Below are positions 1 through 8,853 of a DNA stretch of 64,000 nucleotides, piece after piece. Every line of letters begins with the position of its first letter. Within the stretch, counting starts at the first letter, position 1. The notes under the pieces are model-generated. The model was not told the origin of the DNA, did not search any database, and saw only the letters and a list, made by a program, of their open reading frames with translations. Position numbers and translations under genes: made by a program. Source of the stretch: JAFGLZ01 sp964622545 (GTDB taxonomy: Bacteria; Planctomycetota; Phycisphaerae; UBA1845; JAFGLZ01); assembly GCA_964622545.1 (NCBI GenBank), contig CAZUQM010000009.1:62001-126000 (forward strand). Direction: 5' to 3'.

Positions 1-386
1 TGTCCGCGACGCTTCGCCGCTTGAAGACCTTGGGCGCGCTCCCCTTCGGAAGGCGTCGTTAAGACCCCTCGCTATCCCTTATGGAGACATACTCTCATAG
101 GGATAACCCTGCCTGGCGTATTCACCCTAACTGATAACCCTACAATGGGATAAGTAACCGGTGATTTCCGTCCTGGAAATCGACATGATACTGGACATAG
201 ATGTGATTTAACTATAGTGCGTTATGGCAGGCCAGCGAGAGAATGGGTTGCGATTGTGTCCATCAAACCACGTATTCTCCCCGGTCTTGCGCCAGGGAAA
301 TTCTCATCATGCAAAGATGTCTTCAGGCCGACTGTATTAATGCGTGCTGGACTTCACCCAATCGACTCGGTGTGGAAGGGTTTACC
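1..386. other. left-edge intergenic region with clustered GATAACC-type motifs
   Basis: No convincing gene. A frame ending in TAA at 60-62 could be the last 19 codons of a gene entering from the left, but it is too short to judge. From 72 to 155 there are repeated GGGATAA/TTATCCC words: TATCCCT at 73-79, AGGGATA at 99-105, a 9-bp direct repeat GATAACCCT at 102-110 and 133-141 (31 bp apart), and TGGGATA at 146-152. A perfect 7-bp dyad, GATTTCC at 163-169 and GGAAATC at 175-181, follows. The stretch 160-220 is visibly richer in A+T than the rest of the window. Confidence 0.5.
192..218 (+). promoter_or_regulatory. possible promoter upstream of the FixJ-like gene
   Basis: TGGACA (192-197) and TATAGT (213-218) resemble -35 and -10 boxes. 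The 15-bp spacer is short, so this is a weak call. It lies just downstream of the dyad at 163-181, which could then be an operator. Confidence 0.3.
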
Positions 387-1049
387 ATGGTGCAAGAAAC
401 GGTCTACATAGTGGATGACGACCCCGTCATTCGGGAGGCGCTCACCCGGCTGCTCGAGTCGGTCAGCCTCCGCGTGGAAGCCTCGGCCACCTGCGAGGAG
501 TTCCTCGAAACGTACGACGCTCAGACCCTCAGTTGTCTGATCCTGGATGCCAGGCTTCCGGGCATGAGCGGTTTCGAGCTTCAGGAGGAACTCCACCGCC
601 GCAACCTGTCGATCCCGGTGATCATGATCACGGGCTACGGCGACGTCTCGATGGCCGTGCGGGCGGTGGCCAATGGCGCGCTCGACTACCTGACCAAGCC
701 ATTCAACGAACAGGTGTTGCTCGAGCGTATACGGCAAGCTCTGGATATCGCCAAGCTCACGCGCGAGCGAGCCGCCCAACTGGCCAGCGTGGAGAGGCGT
801 TACCGGTCTCTTACGCCTCGAGAGCAGCAGGTCATGCAGCTCGTCATCAGCGGCAAACCGAACAAGGTCGTGGCGGCCGAACTCGGCGTGAGCTGCAAGA
901 CCGTGGAGGGTCACCGGGCCCGGGTCATGGAGAAGATGCAGGCCGAAAGCCTCCCCGAGCTCGTTCGCATGGGGTTGATGCTCGAGCCAGACGAGGACAA
1001 CGTGGCCCTGCACGGGGGAAATCGCTACTACTGGGCCAAGACCGCCTAG
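387..1049 (+). CDS. FixJ/NarL-type response regulator
   Basis: A 220-residue two-component response regulator. The receiver domain (about 6-120) has the acidic pocket D10-D12, phosphoacceptor D54 in LILDARLPG, T82 and K104 followed by proline, so all the phosphorylation residues are present. A LuxR/FixJ (GerE-type) helix-turn-helix covers about 140-200 (LTPREQQVMQLV ... KTVEGHRARVMEKM). It should bind DNA as a phosphorylated dimer. I chose the ATG at 387 because a purine-rich site lies about 7 nt upstream and it begins right at the receiver fold; the frame is open further upstream but that sequence is not domain-like. No sensor kinase is visible beside it, so its input is unknown. The repeated and dyadic elements at 73-181 are candidate operators, possibly for itself (inference). 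Confidence 0.9.
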   Translation: MVQETVYIVDDDPVIREALTRLLESVSLRVEASATCEEFLETYDAQTLSCLILDARLPGMSGFELQEELHRRNLSIPVIMITGYGDVSMAVRAVANGALDYLTKPFNEQVLLERIRQALDIAKLTRERAAQLASVERRYRSLTPREQQVMQLVISGKPNKVVAAELGVSCKTVEGHRARVMEKMQAESLPELVRMGLMLEPDEDNVALHGGNRYYWAKTA

Positions 1050-1380
1050 TCGATGCTACAGGCACGATCGGCCGGACGTCGGTCGGACGCAACAGACAAC
1101 ACGGCAAGGCTGTAAGCCGCTGCAGGGTGCGGCTCAATAGGGGCGCTGAGGGGGTCGCCGCCTTGGACCCGTCTTCGCAGGAACACTCAGACGCTTCGTC
1201 TGAGTCCCCAGGAGGGAGCGGGACGACGGCCCGGACAGGACCATGTCCGGAGCACTTCCCCTTAGCCCGACAACGCGTGCTGGACGTAGACCGGAATCGT
1301 GACTCGGCGGTGAGAGCGTTCGCGCCAACCGAGCCAAGGTGACGGTGATGCTCTGCGCGCACCGCGGAGGCAGGATCACC
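1050..1380. other. intergenic region with strong hairpins
   Basis: No gene is supported on either strand. Two clear inverted repeats occur: ACTCAGACG at 1185-1193 with CGTCTGAGT at 1197-1205, a compact stem with a CTTC-type loop; and CCGGAC at 1231-1236 with GTCCGG at 1245-1250. Neither is followed by a T run, so they do not look like simple terminators. They could be part of a structured leader for the downstream genes. Confidence 0.45.
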
Positions 1381-1647
1381 ATGTCGCGGACCACAGGAGA
1401 GTGTTGGGGGACATCGTCACCGCTGTTGGGTGCCATGCATCGGTCGCCCGATCAGCTCAAGCGCTCCCTCAAACGACTCGAGCGTGTCCTGGAGAACGAG
1501 TCCGACCGACGGGCCGTCACGGTGGATCTGGTCGATCAGGTCGTTTTGTTCCGGCAGATGATCATCTCCGGGCTGCACGACACCCAGGAGCGCGACCGGT
1601 GCCCGGCAGGGACCGAGCCGACTGTCCGTCGGACGAGCACGGGTTGA
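1381..1647 (+). CDS. small hypothetical protein, 88 aa
   Basis: Not recognised. Only the middle (about residues 18-60, from HRSPDQLKRSLKRLERVLENE onward, split here as HRSPDQLKRS and LKRLERVLENE) looks protein-like: a charged amphipathic helix followed by a second helix, VDLVDQVVLFRQMI. Codon third positions in that part are G/C rich, as in neighbouring genes. The ATG at 1381 follows GGAGG with a 10-nt gap; ATG 1432 would give a shorter product beginning at the first helix. It ends 54 nt before the HDOD-GGDEF gene and may be co-transcribed with it. It could also be a chance frame. Confidence 0.4.
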   Translation: MSRTTGECWGTSSPLLGAMHRSPDQLKRSLKRLERVLENESDRRAVTVDLVDQVVLFRQMIISGLHDTQERDRCPAGTEPTVRRTSTG

Positions 1648-1701
1648 GTCGCAGTCCCGACCGGTTTGGGACAGAACAGCCCGTTCATGGAACGAGGGTG
1701 T

Positions 1702-3267
1702 ATGCCAGATAGTGATACACACGTGACGGCGGACGAGCGGTCCCGCAGGGTCCTGGACATGATCGCCGATCTGGATGTCCTGCCCACGACGGCCACCATC
1801 CCCCTTCGCCTGCTGAAGCTCCAACGGGATTCCCGCGCGGGTATCACGGATTTCGCTGACGTCCTGGCAGCCGACCCCAGCCTCTGCACGAAGGTCCTTG
1901 GCTTGGTGAACTCGGCCTGGTTCTCACCCGTGAGACCGATCACGAAGGTCTCCGACGCCGTCTCGATGATCGGCATACGGCATCTCATGCCGCTGGCGTT
2001 CGCCTCGGCCATCGCAGGTGTCTACGACAAGATGGGCCTTCCGGCCGGTCCCCGGCAGAGGCTCTGGGAGGCCTCGTTGGTCAAGGGCGTGGGGGCGCAG
2101 GTATGCGCCCGGCACTGCGGCTCTCAGCTGGCCGAGGAGGCCTTCATCTCAGGTCTCGTGCAGGACATGGCCCTGCCGGTGCTCTATTGCGTGGATCAGC
2201 CGGCCTGGTCACAAGTGGAGGACATCCTCGAAGGTCCGGACCAGCAACGCAGCCAGAAGGAAGAAATCCTCTTCGGGCTCGACCACGCCCGGTTCGGCGG
2301 CCGACTGGCGACCCGGCTCGGCCTGCCCGAACTCTACAAGCAGATGGCCGAGCACCATCACGATACCGACCGTCTGGCCGAGATCGCCGGCGACCACGGA
2401 CTGGAGACGGGCCTGCGGTTCGCCGCCAAACTGCCTCATCTGTCGGGGGGGCAGGGAGGTGTCCAGCGTCTCGTCGCCTTCTTGAGCCTCGACGACATCA
2501 CGGCGACCCTGGCCGTCCCGCCCAGCCAGCTCCTCGCCGACGTCGAGCAAGAGGTGGTTCGGATGCTCCATATCATGGGCGACGATGCCTCGGCCGAGCA
2601 TCTCCTCCAGGATTTCATCCGCGAGACCAGCCAGGTGCTGACCCGACAGCTCGAGAGCATGATCGGCGAATCGAGCATGTTGATGGCCACGTTCGAGACC
2701 GTCGAGTCGGACCTCAAGCGCAAGATCGAAGAGCTGGAGCAACGGGCCAGCGAGTCGGATTACGATGTGCTCACGCACGCCCTCAACCGACGGGGCTTCG
2801 CGGCCCGCGCGTCCGACATCTTCGCCCACGGCCAGGCGCTCGGTTACGGATGCGGCATCGCCTTCGCCGACCTCGATAACTTCAAGATCATCAACGATCG
2901 GCACGGACACGACGTCGGCGACGCCGTCCTGAGGACGGTCTCCGTCAAGCTGAAGGACGTGCTCAAGGGCGTCGGCCTGGTGGGCCGCTTCGGGGGCGAC
3001 GAGTTCGTCTTCCTGATCGTGGCCGACGACAAGGACCAGGCCCTGGAGATCACGAAGCGCGCCGCGCGAAGCCTGCACGGCGCCACCGTGACCGTCGGCG
3101 ACAAGACCATTCGCGTCAAGACCAGTATCGGGCTGCTCTGGTTGGGCGTCCCCGATCAGGAGCAGCGGCTCGAGGACGTCCTCCGCCAGGCGGACCGATT
3201 CATGTATCAGGCCAAGCGATCCGGCGGAGCCAGGATCATCGTCGGTGAGGCCCGAGGCACCTCCTAG
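1702..3267 (+). CDS. HDOD domain - GGDEF diguanylate cyclase
   Basis: A 521-residue signalling protein. The N-terminal half (about 25-235) is an HDOD output domain, with the typical hallmark region around LKLQRDSRAGITDFADVLAADP (quoted in part) and VLGLVNSAWF. A helical linker (about 310-352) leads into a GGDEF domain (about 353-520) that keeps the active-site motif GGDEF (431-435) and the LTHALNRRG start, so it should make c-di-GMP from two GTP. The inhibitory I-site is not conserved: the RxxD position reads KGVG, so product feedback through that site is unlikely. No membrane segment is seen, so it is cytoplasmic. The start is uncertain: ATG 1702 is taken, but ATG 1687 is also possible and neither has a good ribosome site. 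A PilZ and an HD-GYP-PilZ protein elsewhere in the window could share its signal. Confidence 0.9.
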   Translation: MPDSDTHVTADERSRRVLDMIADLDVLPTTATIPLRLLKLQRDSRAGITDFADVLAADPSLCTKVLGLVNSAWFSPVRPITKVSDAVSMIGIRHLMPLAFASAIAGVYDKMGLPAGPRQRLWEASLVKGVGAQVCARHCGSQLAEEAFISGLVQDMALPVLYCVDQPAWSQVEDILEGPDQQRSQKEEILFGLDHARFGGRLATRLGLPELYKQMAEHHHDTDRLAEIAGDHGLETGLRFAAKLPHLSGGQGGVQRLVAFLSLDDITATLAVPPSQLLADVEQEVVRMLHIMGDDASAEHLLQDFIRETSQVLTRQLESMIGESSMLMATFETVESDLKRKIEELEQRASESDYDVLTHALNRRGFAARASDIFAHGQALGYGCGIAFADLDNFKIINDRHGHDVGDAVLRTVSVKLKDVLKGVGLVGRFGGDEFVFLIVADDKDQALEITKRAARSLHGATVTVGDKTIRVKTSIGLLWLGVPDQEQRLEDVLRQADRFMYQAKRSGGARIIVGEARGTS

Positions 3268-3453
3268 GCGGGGATCGGCCCGCGCTGGCGACCTGACAGG
3301 GTGCCCGCCGAGCGCCTTTGGACCCACAGCTCTCTTCTAGAAGGGCAACCGTGCGACGGGCCCGCGCCCTATCCGCAGCTCGACCGCATCGGTCCCGTCA
3401 GCGCGTCCTTCTCGGGCCACGTGGACCCATCGCCACCCAAGCAGGAGGCCGAT

Positions 3454-4827
3454 ATGAATCCTCGACCAGCCTTGTCGTGTGCCGCGTTCGTGCTGATGGC
3501 CGCCGCCCTGGCCCTCCAGGTCGGATGCTGCCCGGACCTCTTCCCGTTCTGGAGCACGGTCGCGGGGGCGTCGGATACGTCCGGCGATCCCAACGATCCG
3601 AACGCCGGCGCGGACCCCAACGAACCCAGCGATGCCAATGCGCCCCTGGCCTCCATCGAGGGAACGTGGGAGGTCCTGCCCAACGACGACCAGACGTCCA
3701 CCTGGGACGACCCCGCAGCGCCCCTGGCGACGTACCTGATGGGCCAAGGTAACCCGTTCGCGAGTTTTGGCATGGCGCCTGAGGGGCGTCGGTCTTTCGT
3801 CGTCTTCGACGCCGCCGCGACCATGACCGATAGTTATCAGTACGACCCGAACTCCGACACCCTCTACATCGAGGTGATCCAGAACCCCTTCCTCGGAAGG
3901 ACGATGGATCCCGATCCCAACGGGCTGTACCGCTTCGGGGAGACGGTCGTTTTCGACGGGCCGATGGGCAACGGCATCTCGGCCCGAATGGTCACAAGCG
4001 TGGCCGCCCGGCCACAAGATGAGACGGGCCGGACGTGGACCATCAGCATGAGCACCGTGGTGACCGCGACGGCCGACGACGACCTACCGCCGGATCCCGG
4101 GGTCGGCACCGACGCCGTGGCCGCCGGCGAACAGGCGGTCTATCGAGTCGAGTGGTCCGAATGCCTCACCCCGACGGATTCGATGCACGCGCTCTTTCCG
4201 AACACGACGTGGGAGATCCTGCCGGACGAACGTGAAGCGGGCTCCGCGCTGCCGACCGGCTACGTCGAGCTGACCGGGCCGGCGGGACGCCAGGCGGCGT
4301 GGGCAGACCCGTCCTCCGCCCTCGCGCAGTTGATTGCGGAACAGGACGCCTCGCCGATCCCGGAGGGTCCGGTTCTCGTCCAACCTGCTCATCGGGCGTT
4401 CGTCCATTACGACGTCCTCGGGGCGATCGGGCTCACGTTCGATTACGACGCGGCGACCAATCGGTTGGAGGTGTCGATGGATCACCCCTCGCTCGGACAG
4501 GCGCCCGTGCGTCACGAGGACGGTTGGACCTGGTCGGGCACGATGACCTTCGGCTCGGATGCGCTCTCGTTCGCCCTGGTCACGCAGATAGCGCTGCTGG
4601 ACGGCGACCCGGCGGCTCGCTTCGTGCGGTTTCAGGAGACGATCACGGTCACGGCCAACGAGGACATCCCGGCCAACGGCGAGACAGGCCGAGGCGCGAT
4701 TGCCTCGGGCACGACCACGTCATGGAGTTGCCTGGAGTACTACGTCGCGAGTCCGTCGGAGAGCCCGTGGGTCTTGTTCCCCACGGCCGAGATCCTCATG
4801 GGGAGTGACGAATCCGGCGACGATTAG
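3454..4827 (+). CDS. lipoprotein with a duplicated domain of unknown function
   Basis: A 457-residue protein exported as a lipoprotein: signal peptide with lipobox QVGC (about residues 22-26). A low-complexity linker rich in DPN, typical of Phycisphaerae lipoproteins, follows. The rest consists of two copies of one domain. Copy 1 starts at GTWEVLP and ends near TVTATADDDLPPD; copy 2 starts at TTWEILP and ends near TVTANEDIPANG, each followed by an alanine-rich segment and a WSECL or WSCLEY ending. I do not recognise the family; it looks like a beta-rich fold. The start at 3454 is firm, with AGGAGG five bases upstream. It converges with nifJ on a shared terminator. Confidence 0.8.
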   Translation: MNPRPALSCAAFVLMAAALALQVGCCPDLFPFWSTVAGASDTSGDPNDPNAGADPNEPSDANAPLASIEGTWEVLPNDDQTSTWDDPAAPLATYLMGQGNPFASFGMAPEGRRSFVVFDAAATMTDSYQYDPNSDTLYIEVIQNPFLGRTMDPDPNGLYRFGETVVFDGPMGNGISARMVTSVAARPQDETGRTWTISMSTVVTATADDDLPPDPGVGTDAVAAGEQAVYRVEWSECLTPTDSMHALFPNTTWEILPDEREAGSALPTGYVELTGPAGRQAAWADPSSALAQLIAEQDASPIPEGPVLVQPAHRAFVHYDVLGAIGLTFDYDAATNRLEVSMDHPSLGQAPVRHEDGWTWSGTMTFGSDALSFALVTQIALLDGDPAARFVRFQETITVTANEDIPANGETGRGAIASGTTTSWSCLEYYVASPSESPWVLFPTAEILMGSDESGDD

Positions 4828-4872
4828 GGTGCGGGTGATCGAGCCAGCGTCGGCGGACCGGGCCGGCAAGAG

Positions 4873-4914
4873 AAAGACACCGACGCCACGTTGAGCCGCA
4901 GCGCCGGTGTCTTT
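4873..4914. terminator. bidirectional terminator hairpin between convergent genes
   Basis: Perfect 10-bp inverted repeat, AAAGACACCG (4873-4882) and CGGTGTCTTT (4905-4914), with a 22-nt loop. A and T runs at the stem ends let it work on both strands, stopping the lipoprotein transcript and the nifJ transcript. Confidence 0.7.
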
Positions 4915-4946
4915 GGTCGTCCTCATCGGGTTGAGCGACCGGCCGG

Positions 4947-7900
4947 TTATTCCTTGCCGTTGCCGCCGTCGGCCGAGGCCAGGTGCTCGTACTGACGCCA
5001 CCGTTCGTTGACGTCTTCCTGGTACAGATCGAGCAGCCGCTCGGCCTCGTCCGGCTTGGCCTTGAGCAGCGAGGTGAACCGGATCTCCTGCTTGGCGTAG
5101 TCCTTGAGCGGCATGGACGGCGCCTTGGAGTCGAGCTGAAGCGGGTTCTTGCCCTCGTCGGCCAACCGGGGATCATAGCGGTAGAGCACCCAGGCCCCGC
5201 ACGCCACCGCGTCCTTCTGGTGGTCCATGCCGACCCGCATGTTGAAGCCCTGACCGATGCAATGGCTGTAGGCGATGATGATGCTCGGGCCGCGGTACGA
5301 CTCGGCCTCGAGGAAGGTCTTGACCGTGTGGGCGTCGTTGGCGCCCATGGCCACGCTTCCGACATAGATGTGTCCATACGACATCAGCATCATGCCCAGG
5401 TCCTTCTTGCGCTGCTTCTTGCCGCCGTCGGCGAACTGGGCTCGGGCCGCGCGGGGCGTGGCCTTGGAGGCCTGACCGCCCGTGTTGCTGTACACCTGGG
5501 TGTCCATCACCAGGATGTTCACGTCGGCGCCGGTGGCGAGCACGTGCTCGACGCCGGCCGTGCCGATGTCGTAGGCCCAACCATCGCCGCCCAGGATCCA
5601 CACGGACCGTCGGGCCAGGTAGTCGGCGACCTCCAGCAGGTTCTTGCTGTCGGCGTCGTCGGCGCCCGCGAGGATCTCCTTGAGTTTGGCGATCCGCTCG
5701 CGCTGGGCGTCGATGGCCAGCGTGTTCGACTGATCGGCGGTCTTGATCTCCTCGACGAGCGCCTCCTGGCCCTTGAGGGCCTCAGACCGATCGAGCAGCT
5801 CGAGAGCGTACTGGCCCAGGCGGTCGGAGGCGAGTCGCATGCCCATACCAAACTCGGCGTTGTCCTCGAACAGGCTGTTTGACCAGGCCGGCCCGCGACC
5901 GTCATCCCGCGTGCAGTAAGGGGTGGTCGGCAGGTTGCCGCCGTAGATGCTGCTGCAGCCGGTCGCATTGGCGATCAGCATGCGGTCGCCGAAAAGCTGC
6001 GTGGCGAGCTTGACGTAGGGCGTCTCGCCGCAGCCGGCGCAAGCGCCGGAGAACTCGAACAGGGGTCGTTTGAGCTGACTGCCCTTGACCGTCTTCGTGT
6101 TGATCCTGCTCTCATCGAGGTCGGGTAGCTTCAGGAAGAACTCCCAGTTCTCGCATTCGGCCTCGCGAAGCGGGAACTGCGGCTTCATGTTGATGGCCTT
6201 GGTCTCGAGCTTGTTGCCCTCGGCGTCCTTCTGATGCGCAGGGCAGATGTTCACGCACGCACCGCAGCCGGTGCAATCCTCCACCGCGTTCTGCACGGTG
6301 GCCTTCATGCCCTTGTAGTCCTTGCCGCGGGCGTCGGCCGACTTGAACGTCGCCGGCGCACCCTCGAGATGCTTCGGGTCGTACACCTTCAGGCGAATCG
6401 ACGCGTGCGGGCACACCAGACTGCACTTGCCGCACTGGATGCACGTCTCCGGGTCCCACACGGGGACCTCGATCGCCACGTTCCGCTTCTCGTACCGCGT
6501 GGTGGCCACGGGGAACGTCCCGTCGATCGGCATGGCCGAGACCGGCAAGCTGTCGCCCTCGTTGTTGAGGAGCTTGGCGGTGAAGTTCTTGACGAAGTCC
6601 GGTGCATCGTCTGGTACGGTCACGCCGATCTTGCCCTTGCCGGTCACCATTTCAGGTACGTCCACCTGCACCAGCCCGTCCAGCGTCTTGTCGACGGCGT
6701 TGAAGTTCTTCTGGACCACCGCGTCGCCCTTGCGGCTGAACGTCTTCTTGATGGCGTCCTTGATCCGCTCGATGGCCTCTTCGCGGGGCAGCACGCCGCT
6801 GATCGCAAAGAAGCACGTCTGCATGATCACGTTGATGTGGGCGCCCATCTCGGTCAGCTTGGCCACGCGGTAGGCGTCCACCACCCACAGCTTGATGTCC
6901 TTGGCCAGGATCTGCTCCTGGACCTTGCCGGGCAGCTTCTCCCACACCACGTCAGCCCCGTACGGACTGTTCAGAAGGAACACGGCGCCCTTCTTGGCGT
7001 GCTTGAGCATGTCGTACTTCTCAAGGAAGAAGAACTGATGGCATGCGATGAAGTCGGCCTCTTGGATGAGGTAGGTCGAGCGGATCTGCTCGGGACCGAA
7101 CCGAAGGTGCGAGATCGTCATCGAGCCGGCCTTCTTCGAGTCGTAGACGAAGTAGCCTTGGGCGTAGTTGTCCGTGCCCTCGCCGATGATCTTCACCGAG
7201 TTCTTCGTCGCGCCGACCGTGCCGTCCGAGCCCAGCCCGAAGAACAGACAGCGCCGCGTGGAGTCCTTCTCGATCTGGAACGACGGATCGTAACGAATCG
7301 TCCGCCCCGTGATGTCGTCGTCGATGCCGACGACGAAGTGGTTCATGGGCTCGTCCTTCTTCAGCTCGTCCAGGACACCCTTGACCATCGCGGGGGTGAA
7401 TTCCTTGCTGCCCAGGCCGAACCGACCGCCCACGATCCGCGGATACCGATCGAACGAGGCGTAACCATACTGCATGCCCTCGCCCACGGCCGTCCGGACG
7501 TCCGTGTACATCGGCTCACCGGCCGCGCCGGGCTCCTTACCCCGATCGAGCACGGCCATCGCCCGCATCGTTCCGGGCAACGCCTGGATGAAGGCCTTGA
7601 CGTCGAAGGGGCGGAAGAGACGCACCTTGATCAACCCGACCTTCTCGCCCTGCTCGACGAGATGATCGATCGTGTCGTGTGCCACCTCCGCACCGGAACC
7701 CATCAACATGACCACGCGCTCGGCCTCGGGATGGCCGACGTAGTCGAACAGGCGATACTGCCGGCCCGTCAGCTTGGCGAAGCGGTCCATGACCTCCTGC
7801 ACGACCGCGGCCGACCCGTCGTAGAAACGGTTCTTGGCCTCACATCCCTGGAAGTACACGTCCGGGTTCTGGGCCGTGCCGCGGATGACCGGATGATCGG

Positions 7901-8528
7901 GCGACAGGGCGCGCTGGCGGTGTGCTCGCACCCGATCGTCGTTGATCATCGCCTTCATGTCGTCGAAGGAGAGCTCCTCGACCTTGGCCACTTCGTGGCT
8001 GGTGCGGAACCCGTCGAAGAAGTGCATGAAGGGCACGCACGACTCGAGCGTGGCGGCCTGAGCGATCAGGGCGTTGTCCATGACCTCCTGAACACTACCC
8101 GAGGCGAGCAGGGCCCATCCCGTTGCGCGGGCGGCCATCACATCGGTGTGATCGGCGAAGATCGAGAGGCCGTGCCCGGCGATGGCCCGCGCCGAGACGT
8201 GCATCACGCTCGGCGTCAGCTCACCGGCGATCTTGAACATGTTCGGAATCATCAGCAACAGGCCCTGGCTGGCCGTGAAGGTCGTGCACAGGGCGCCGGT
8301 CTGAAGCGCGCCGTGGATCGATCCCGCGGCACCGCCCTCGGACTGCATCTCCGTCACCGAGGGCACCGAGCCCCAGATATTCGTAATGCCGGCGGCCGAC
8401 CGGGCGTCGGCCAGCTCCCCCATGGGCGACGAAGGGGTGATCGGGTAGATCACGATGACCTCGTTCGTCGCGTGAGCCACATACGCGGCGGCGGTGTTTC
8501 CGTCGATCGTGACGAGTCTTCTCGACAT
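4947..8528 (-). CDS. nifJ: pyruvate:ferredoxin (flavodoxin) oxidoreductase
   Basis: A 1193-residue single-chain PFOR, the normal length. It oxidises pyruvate with CoA to acetyl-CoA and CO2 and passes two electrons to ferredoxin or flavodoxin. The N-terminal domain has the YPITPSSPM signature. The ferredoxin domain has two 4Fe-4S motifs, CIQCGKCSLVCP (near 694) and CTGCGACVNICP (near 749). The C-terminal TPP domain has CAGCGETPY (near 828) for the proximal cluster and GDGWAYDIG (near 979) for the TPP pyrophosphate-Mg site. All cluster ligands are present, so it should be active. The ATG at 8528 has AGGAG eight bases upstream and a well-formed promoter at 8616-8644. It is transcribed alone. It implies anaerobic or facultative central metabolism. 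Confidence 0.97.
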   Translation of the reverse strand: MSRRLVTIDGNTAAAYVAHATNEVIVIYPITPSSPMGELADARSAAGITNIWGSVPSVTEMQSEGGAAGSIHGALQTGALCTTFTASQGLLLMIPNMFKIAGELTPSVMHVSARAIAGHGLSIFADHTDVMAARATGWALLASGSVQEVMDNALIAQAATLESCVPFMHFFDGFRTSHEVAKVEELSFDDMKAMINDDRVRAHRQRALSPDHPVIRGTAQNPDVYFQGCEAKNRFYDGSAAVVQEVMDRFAKLTGRQYRLFDYVGHPEAERVVMLMGSGAEVAHDTIDHLVEQGEKVGLIKVRLFRPFDVKAFIQALPGTMRAMAVLDRGKEPGAAGEPMYTDVRTAVGEGMQYGYASFDRYPRIVGGRFGLGSKEFTPAMVKGVLDELKKDEPMNHFVVGIDDDITGRTIRYDPSFQIEKDSTRRCLFFGLGSDGTVGATKNSVKIIGEGTDNYAQGYFVYDSKKAGSMTISHLRFGPEQIRSTYLIQEADFIACHQFFFLEKYDMLKHAKKGAVFLLNSPYGADVVWEKLPGKVQEQILAKDIKLWVVDAYRVAKLTEMGAHINVIMQTCFFAISGVLPREEAIERIKDAIKKTFSRKGDAVVQKNFNAVDKTLDGLVQVDVPEMVTGKGKIGVTVPDDAPDFVKNFTAKLLNNEGDSLPVSAMPIDGTFPVATTRYEKRNVAIEVPVWDPETCIQCGKCSLVCPHASIRLKVYDPKHLEGAPATFKSADARGKDYKGMKATVQNAVEDCTGCGACVNICPAHQKDAEGNKLETKAINMKPQFPLREAECENWEFFLKLPDLDESRINTKTVKGSQLKRPLFEFSGACAGCGETPYVKLATQLFGDRMLIANATGCSSIYGGNLPTTPYCTRDDGRGPAWSNSLFEDNAEFGMGMRLASDRLGQYALELLDRSEALKGQEALVEEIKTADQSNTLAIDAQRERIAKLKEILAGADDADSKNLLEVADYLARRSVWILGGDGWAYDIGTAGVEHVLATGADVNILVMDTQVYSNTGGQASKATPRAARAQFADGGKKQRKKDLGMMLMSYGHIYVGSVAMGANDAHTVKTFLEAESYRGPSIIIAYSHCIGQGFNMRVGMDHQKDAVACGAWVLYRYDPRLADEGKNPLQLDSKAPSMPLKDYAKQEIRFTSLLKAKPDEAERLLDLYQEDVNERWRQYEHLASADGGNGKE

Positions 8529-8615
8529 CGAGTTCGCTCCTAGAAAAGATCCATCCGGGTCGGGGGTCGCCCGGGCCCGGAACGGTTGGACATTACGGCA
8601 CCATCAGAACCGTCT

Positions 8616-8644
8616 AGTATAGCGGCCTATCGATAAGCCGACAA
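8616..8644 (-). promoter_or_regulatory. sigma-70-type promoter of nifJ
   Basis: On the minus strand, TTGTCG (8639-8644) and TATACT (8616-8621) are separated by exactly 17 bp. The predicted start near 8609 would give a leader of about 80 nt before the nifJ ATG. Confidence 0.65.
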
Positions 8645-8736
8645 GGCGACGGGCGCCGCCGAGCGGTCGCGGGAAGCTCCGCCCCAGCCCGGCCATCCAA
8701 CCCCACCGTTGCAGACACGACTAAGTCCCCGGCCGC

Positions 8737-8765
8737 TGGACACGTCCTGGGACCAGCGATATGAT
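8737..8765 (+). promoter_or_regulatory. sigma-70-type promoter of the acyl-CoA synthetase gene
   Basis: TGGACA (8737-8742), 17-bp spacer, TATGAT (8760-8765): each box matches five of six consensus bases. The leader of about 80 nt contains a small hairpin, CCCTC (8810-8814) with GAGGG (8820-8824), just before the ribosome site. Together with the nifJ promoter this explains the 325-bp gap at 8529-8853 as a divergent promoter region. Confidence 0.6.
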
Positions 8766-8853
8766 CCCCCCCAATCCGCCGAAGGTACCCCCGGATGCCG
8801 CGCGCCGCCCCCTCGAAAAGAGGGTCGATTCCTAGGTCACGAGAGGAGCCACC

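Noticed and set aside
1..62. Possible gene end at the left edge
   Set aside because: Only 19 codons to a stop are visible; nothing supports a family.
6234..8543. Long open frame antisense to nifJ
   Set aside because: It is a shadow of high third-position G+C in nifJ; its product is rich in His, Arg, Val and Leu with no domain.
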